A model generated the notes under the pieces. The model was not told where the DNA came from, made no database searches, and saw only the letters and a program-made list of their open reading frames with translations. A DNA stretch of 64,000 nt, from contig NC_135241.1 in assembly GCF_947623445.1 (NCBI RefSeq), positions 15,750,501 to 15,814,500 on the forward strand. Reading direction: 5' to 3'. This document shows, one piece after another, positions 59,020 through 64,000 of the stretch (the stretch's first letter is position 1; every line of letters begins with the position of its first letter). The DNA is from Clavelina lepadiformis (Eukaryota > Chordata > Ascidiacea > Aplousobranchia > Clavelinidae). A program made the translations under genes and the position numbers.

Positions 59020-62000
59020 CACTGTTGCTACAGACTATGACGTATACATCTTAATTCTAGCGGCCGTAGCGCTAGAATCTTAGTCAGACCTTCCGAAGTG
59101 CACTGAAAAATCGATCAATATTTCGTCATTCGAAGTATACATGAATATTTCAAAAGGTGTCTCCAAACCGTGCCTTCAGCTGTATACAATGTATGGGCTA
59201 CGTGCTACTATAAAGCAAGTTTGTGATAGTTAGTCGTCTGTTTTATAAGCTACATCACTACAGTGATATGGATTAGCTCGTGGTAGCAGGCAAACATAAA
59301 GATTCTTTATAAAGAAACATAAAACACAGTGGAACAGTAACAAAAACGATCGACTAAATTTCAGTCATACTTTAGACTGGATTGAGTCAGAAAGCTTGAT
59401 TGATAGAATAACTTCGCTTCATACTGTAGATTTGTATAGGATGAAGAATGAAGTCTGAACCAATTAGCCTACCAGTTGTGTTGGCTAAGTTTGACAAACG
59501 CAACGTTAATAGCCAGGGCGAGTCGTCATTTTATTTATTTTCTTCTCTTCATTGTTAAATGTTTGTAGACCCTACACGGCTATAGATTTTTTGAACAACA
59601 ATTATAGGCCTACAGTAATTTTCTAAAACGGGCACAGAATGAAGTCAAGAGTTTTAGAATAAATCGATAATAAATTAATGGTTATGGTTTCTTCCATAAA
59701 GAATTTGTGAGCAACGATCAAATATTATCCAATGAATCGGTAGAATTATAGATTTATGATTTATTTATATTTTAGATTTATAATCTTATCGCTGGGTTTC
59801 TCTTGCGCAAGCTTCATGTTTGTAAGAAAACCATTTTCTTTCTAAATTTAATTTTTTTTATTGATTTAAAGGCAGAGTTAATCGATTTTTCTTAGTAAGT
59901 TTTTTGTTTGTAACTTATAGCAGATATGGTAAGATTACGCCGAATCATTGGCTTGATTCGAGTTTGACTCTGGTCAGAAGTTTTCAAAAAAATTGACTTA
60001 GGCTATGTTTTTTTTTGTTTAAAAAATTTGACTTGACTTGTGTAAACGCGGAAATTTCGGTTAATTTAACTCGAGCCTTAGTCCAAGTTAATTCAAGTCA
60101 TCATTGAATCGATTGGTGAACTAGAATACTTTTTTCAAAAATCCCACTGCAACATATTCTGTTGAATGTGCAACACCGTCATAAAAACATGAAATTAAAT
60201 GTTATACGTATAACTTTATTAGGATCATATGCCTATTTAAAATACCGCTTAGCATCAACGTTAAACAAAGAGTTAATGATAAATAAATTTGAACTTTTTT
60301 GTGACTCGGTGATGGCATAATTTTAACAAAAGGAGTCTTGGACTGGATGAACATAACTGACTAGACCCGACTAAGGGGCGGACTGACCCATCGGAAGGTC
60401 GGGAAATTTTCCGGGGCGGCCCGGTATTTGTGGATTGTGGGCCCTGCGTTTACGATTGTTGTAATAACTTATGTTGTATTTGATTGTTGTATTTTTGCAC
60501 ACTACGTTATAATCACTAACAATTACACATAGGCTAATCGTTGAATATTAGCCTACGCTTGGCACTTTGATACTTATATCTTTTCCCATAGGTAATTTCC
60601 ATTAAAATGTTTTGCAACATCCTTTAGTCGCTGCCTGTAACAAGATTTCAATTGTTATCATGTTACGAAGCCACACTCACTGAGTGATTATATGTGGCTG
60701 ATTTGACTGTAGAAGATTTTGAGGCTACCATACGCTAATATACGCTATATGCAGTATAATTTACCTTGAAGCATTAAGCCATCGACCTATCCTAAGCCTA
60801 AGTTTTTGTGGTGGATCGATTTAATTATGTTTTATGTTCTTTTCGTTTATCGTATTTCCTAATTTCCACCGCTTATGGGCTATTTTACTTAGGAACACAT
60901 AAAGTTATTCCATATTATAGCGTTTCAAAATCATAAACAATAAATTCTCAGCTTAAGTGCTGTGAATATAGAAATGAGAACATATCTCATTTTATGGTGT
61001 TTTAAAGCTGTATTTTAAGCTCATGTGGTATTTTTCTACCAAATGATATTTTTGACTTGTACTGGTACGTGCTGAACTAACTTATACAAAGTCTGCAAAT
61101 TTTAAGAAGAAATTTTGTACCAATCTTAAAACTACATCTTGCATCATAGGAATACATCTTGCACGTTAAACCCCGATTCATCCAACTTATTAAAACTTCT
61201 ACTTTTTTCTTTTGGTCCTAATCGAGTTTATGAATGCAATATATCCGAAATTAGCATAACCTACTTTAAAATTGGATAACTGTAAAGGACTGAAGGGTAG
61301 AAACCAAGTCCACCAGGCTGGACTTTGTAAGGTTTGCCAAGCATTTTTTAAACCACGCACCACATTTTCCAATGACGACACGTAATTCTATCATCTACAG
61401 TTCTACACCGACACAATTCAGAAAAAAACGCAGCACAATTGCACGATGAAGTTGCTTTGGCAAGTTTTAAAATTGAACAAGCGCAAGTAAACAAATCGTT
61501 GCTGTCAAAGAATGGACTTTGTCGTAAGCAAATTGTTTGATTAAATTTTAAATTTAGGGATCTTTCAAACACTTCCCCGCCAAAAATGTGAAACCCAGTC
61601 CTATCCTGACTCGACTTGACTTGGACTTAAACTGTTAGTCACTTGACTTGTGTCACAACCATTACCAACCATTTCGTCACTGCGTACGCAACTGACTTAG
61701 TAAACAATTCTGTTGCGTTTTTCTTATGTTTCGTTGCCCTTTCATTCCATGTTTATACTAATATTTGTTTTATTTTTATTTTTATTTACCACTACTCACA
61801 TCTTGAAAGATGTTTCACGTCTTGAAAGACAAACATTGAAAGTGAAGGAATTTCTTCAAAAAGGTTTTGCTATGAGTTATGACTGTAATGATAGCATAAG
61901 ATTGAACTGGTTAAATAAATGAAGTGTTGGAATTCGAAATCGTTCAGCTTTCGTGCGAATCAAATTTTTCTCTGTTAGAGGAAGATTTCTTGCTTAATGT

Positions 62001-62960
62001 GATGCGATTGAAGTTATCTCGATCGATTAACAAAGCTTTCCACGCTGGAAAAGAAATTAAGTTGTTGGCCTGAATTGATTGACCTTTCATAATTACACCT
62101 AACTACAAAAGAATTTGGGAACTTAAATATGGGCAGTATAACTGTAGTGCTATGTGTTTTTAGAGCAGGTTACAAAACCTACGAAGCAATCAATTGGTGA
62201 CTCAACAGAAACAATACCTTATAAATTCATTTGGAGTCTAGTGGATAGGTGCACAACAAATAACGTCATAATTTTGGTAGTAAGGGTTTAGTATATAAAT
62301 GCATCACGCGGTGCGCTTGACCCACCTAATCCGTATAGAACACTAGATCAAAATAGGAAAAATTTTCTTTCAAGAAAGTAAAACAGGAAACTCCCAGAGA
62401 GGAAGTTTTTTTTGCCAAATTTTACTTAAAACAGCTAAAGAAATTGCGAAAAATCATTCTTCTCGAAAAAGTACAAACTCTTTTTTGTCACAAAAATTGC
62501 AATAACAGTTTTAACTGAGCACATCTTAAAATTTTCTCGTCACGTCAACAATTGCAGCCTGCTGTTTGCGAGTAGCACCCTGAAGGGGTGACGTCATGAG
62601 GTTGCTGATCAGTATAGCGCGCTGCTATTAATAACATTACGTGAGGAACATTACGGGGGAAAGCGGCAAAGACTTAAAATGTACAGGCAAATGCAAGGGC
62701 GCCCGTAGAATATTTTCAAATGGTAAGCATTAAATTGTTTTATACCAGTATGATGATGCAATCGCATTGCACTCTATAAATCAACCTTGTGTCCAAGGGC
62801 GTTAAGTGAGAATATTTTGAAAGCTTGGACGTCTGAAATTCTCGTTCTTATGCAGGAAATGCAAATTCGCCTCTTACGCGTCGAAATGAAAAGAATGTTT
62901 TCTCAAATTTTGTATTCTTGTTCTCCTATTTCCGGCAGACGATTTCAAACGCCAGGTACA
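59020..62960. other. Non-coding interval dense in old repeats
   Basis: No gene supported. ACTTGACTTG-rich pieces at 59940-60120 and 61590-61665 are related to the MITE at 33229. At 60375-60430 there is a GGGGCGGACTGACCCATCGG / GGGGCGGCCCGG block typical of a MITE end. A weak family A piece (GTGCACAAC) lies near 62240. Confidence 0.45.
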
Positions 62961-62969
62961 ACAATTTTG

Positions 62970-63065
62970 TAACGCCCCATAATCCGCCTATTTTATGGTT
63001 TGCAGAGATCAAGCCAAGTTTTTTGATAAACAAAGCTGATGCTGCGTAGGGCCTCTATTCGTTTC
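62970..63065 (+). repeat. Dispersed repeat, family D, copy 2
   Basis: Matches 34115-34230 in the same order (CCATAATCCGC, ATCAAGCCAAGTTTTTTGAT, GTAGGGCCTCTAT). Confidence 0.6.
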
Positions 63066-63569
63066 AACGTTACATTTCTCTTGTTAAATAACCTTTCATC
63101 AAACTCCCTGCCTGTATATGAAATTTCTCACTTGCTGCACAGTTGCGTAAGCGCCATTTAAGACAGTGTGCTTGCCTACTAAGTAAGCGCCAGTAGATGA
63201 CAAAAGATAATTATGGTTCTTGTGTTCGTCATATTATTCAAGACGAAGCAAAGAGTAATTTTGTTTGATAAGATAACGTTTTAATCAGTGGAGTAACCTA
63301 TTTAAGATTTCTTTGGTGATTGGGCAAAGCTTTTTAAAAATTGGTTCTAAAATTCCTATGTTTATTCATCTTGTCCAAAAAGCGTTTGTAAAGCGTATTT
63401 AAGTTTGAAAAACGCTTTACAACTTCTCAAAAAGAAATGTACTTTCCTATTTTATGTATAATAGCTGCTAATTTGTAGTTTACAACTTTGAAACGCCGTA
63501 TACCGATTGAACCATTCGAACCAAGTGGTACCATTCGAACCTGGATACAGTATATGTATTTTAGTAGTA

Positions 63570-63695
63570 TCCCCTAAGTGCGCACCCCAAGTGCATCCAA
63601 ACATTTTTGCGCATCTCCACTGGTGATGTTTGGTTGTATGGCGCTTGCAGGGTCTTGCTGAAACGGCCATAGCCTACTCTGCAGTCTGGCCGTCA
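63570..63695 (+). repeat. Dispersed repeat, family B, copy 2
   Basis: Shares GGTCTTGCTGAAACGGCCAT and CTCTGCAGTCTGGC with 8092-8190. Confidence 0.6.
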
Positions 63696-63852
63696 AGTAA
63701 AAATCCGTTGAGGCAATGAAAAGATATTTGGGTCTCGTATACTTTTGTACTCCAACTTGAAGGCCTGAATGGGAAGGACTTAAGACTAAAAAAGAAATTA
63801 TGATGTAATAAGTGACTAAGGGACCCAGATATTCGCAAATGTCCCATCTATG

Positions 63853-64000
63853 GTAGGGTTACCATGCGTCCCGATTTTTCGGGACATGTCCCGAATTTCG
63901 CTGCTAAAATCTGCGTCCTGAAAAAAGATTAAAAACTTACATAAGTTAATTTTTGTTATTTTTTCCTGATGCAGTCGCACCAGTGGCGAGCCGATGGCAA
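63853..64000 (+). mobile_element. Left end of a TAGGGTTACCAT-type MITE, cut by the window edge
   Basis: Starts GGGTTACCATGCGTCCCGAT followed by CGGGACATGTCCCG, the same palindromic subterminal design as the nested piece at about 58860-58913. The other end lies outside the window. Confidence 0.6.

Noticed and set aside
61280-61500. GLCKVCQAFFKPRTTF segment resembling a nuclear-receptor zinc finger
   Set aside because: Only one CxxC-AFF phrase is present; the second zinc module, ligand domain and splice context are missing and stops follow at once.
62787-62972. 61-codon open frame with a Met/Gln-rich helix
   Set aside because: Overlaps a dispersed repeat (family D) boundary and lacks splice or family evidence.

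Overview
This is nuclear DNA of an animal. Its genes have GT-AG introns and encode animal-specific proteins (TREX-like exonuclease, ARL14EP, GKAP1, TMEM245, animal glutaredoxins, SPRYD7, PARP2, an animal lipoxygenase). The sequence is AT-rich and full of short DNA transposons, a Penelope-like element, a Ty3/Gypsy remnant and tRNA-derived repeats. Gene density (about one gene per 7-8 kb), mostly short introns and the repeat types suggest a compact marine invertebrate genome. A tunicate-like deuterostome is my guess, but nothing here proves it.

Layout. 0-4 kb: a TREX-family gene running off the left edge (minus), whose catalytic acidic residues are all replaced, then a complete hAT transposon with intact transposase and perfect 8-bp target duplication. 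4-8.9 kb: non-coding, with a tRNA-like relic and a small palindromic repeat. 8.9-17 kb: a gene cluster with ARL14EP-like (plus, 4 exons) converging on GKAP1 (minus, 6 coding exons), which follows a single-exon TMEM245 on the same strand. 17-27.3 kb: a repeat island with a 2.4-kb TIR element coding for an uncharacterised protein family, a USP-like fragment, a small unassigned gene, a gutted Ty3/Gypsy element and a 205-bp satellite array. 27.3-38.5 kb: two tandem glutaredoxin paralogues separated by several MITEs. 39.2-42.3 kb: a 3.1-kb element with ~400-bp inverted repeats encoding a PIN/FEN-like nuclease and a CXC motif, sitting directly upstream of a lipoxygenase 3' fragment. 44.9-48.3 kb: SPRYD7 (5 exons). 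53-57.3 kb: a hAT MITE, a single-exon PARP2 (minus) and a Penelope-like remnant. 57.3-64 kb: no gene found, only nested MITEs.

The cellular genes are unrelated housekeeping functions (DNA-end repair and ADP-ribosylation, cGMP-kinase anchoring, thiol redox, membrane protein, lipid oxidation) and do not form a pathway or operon. The least ordinary items are the apparent pseudo-exonuclease of the TREX family, the nuclease/CXC TIR element with 3-bp TTA target duplication (possibly Academ-like), and the second TIR element, also duplicating TTA, whose reading frame is broken only by three TGA codons. Exon boundaries were inferred by hand from splice signals and similarity to remembered family proteins; no search was run.
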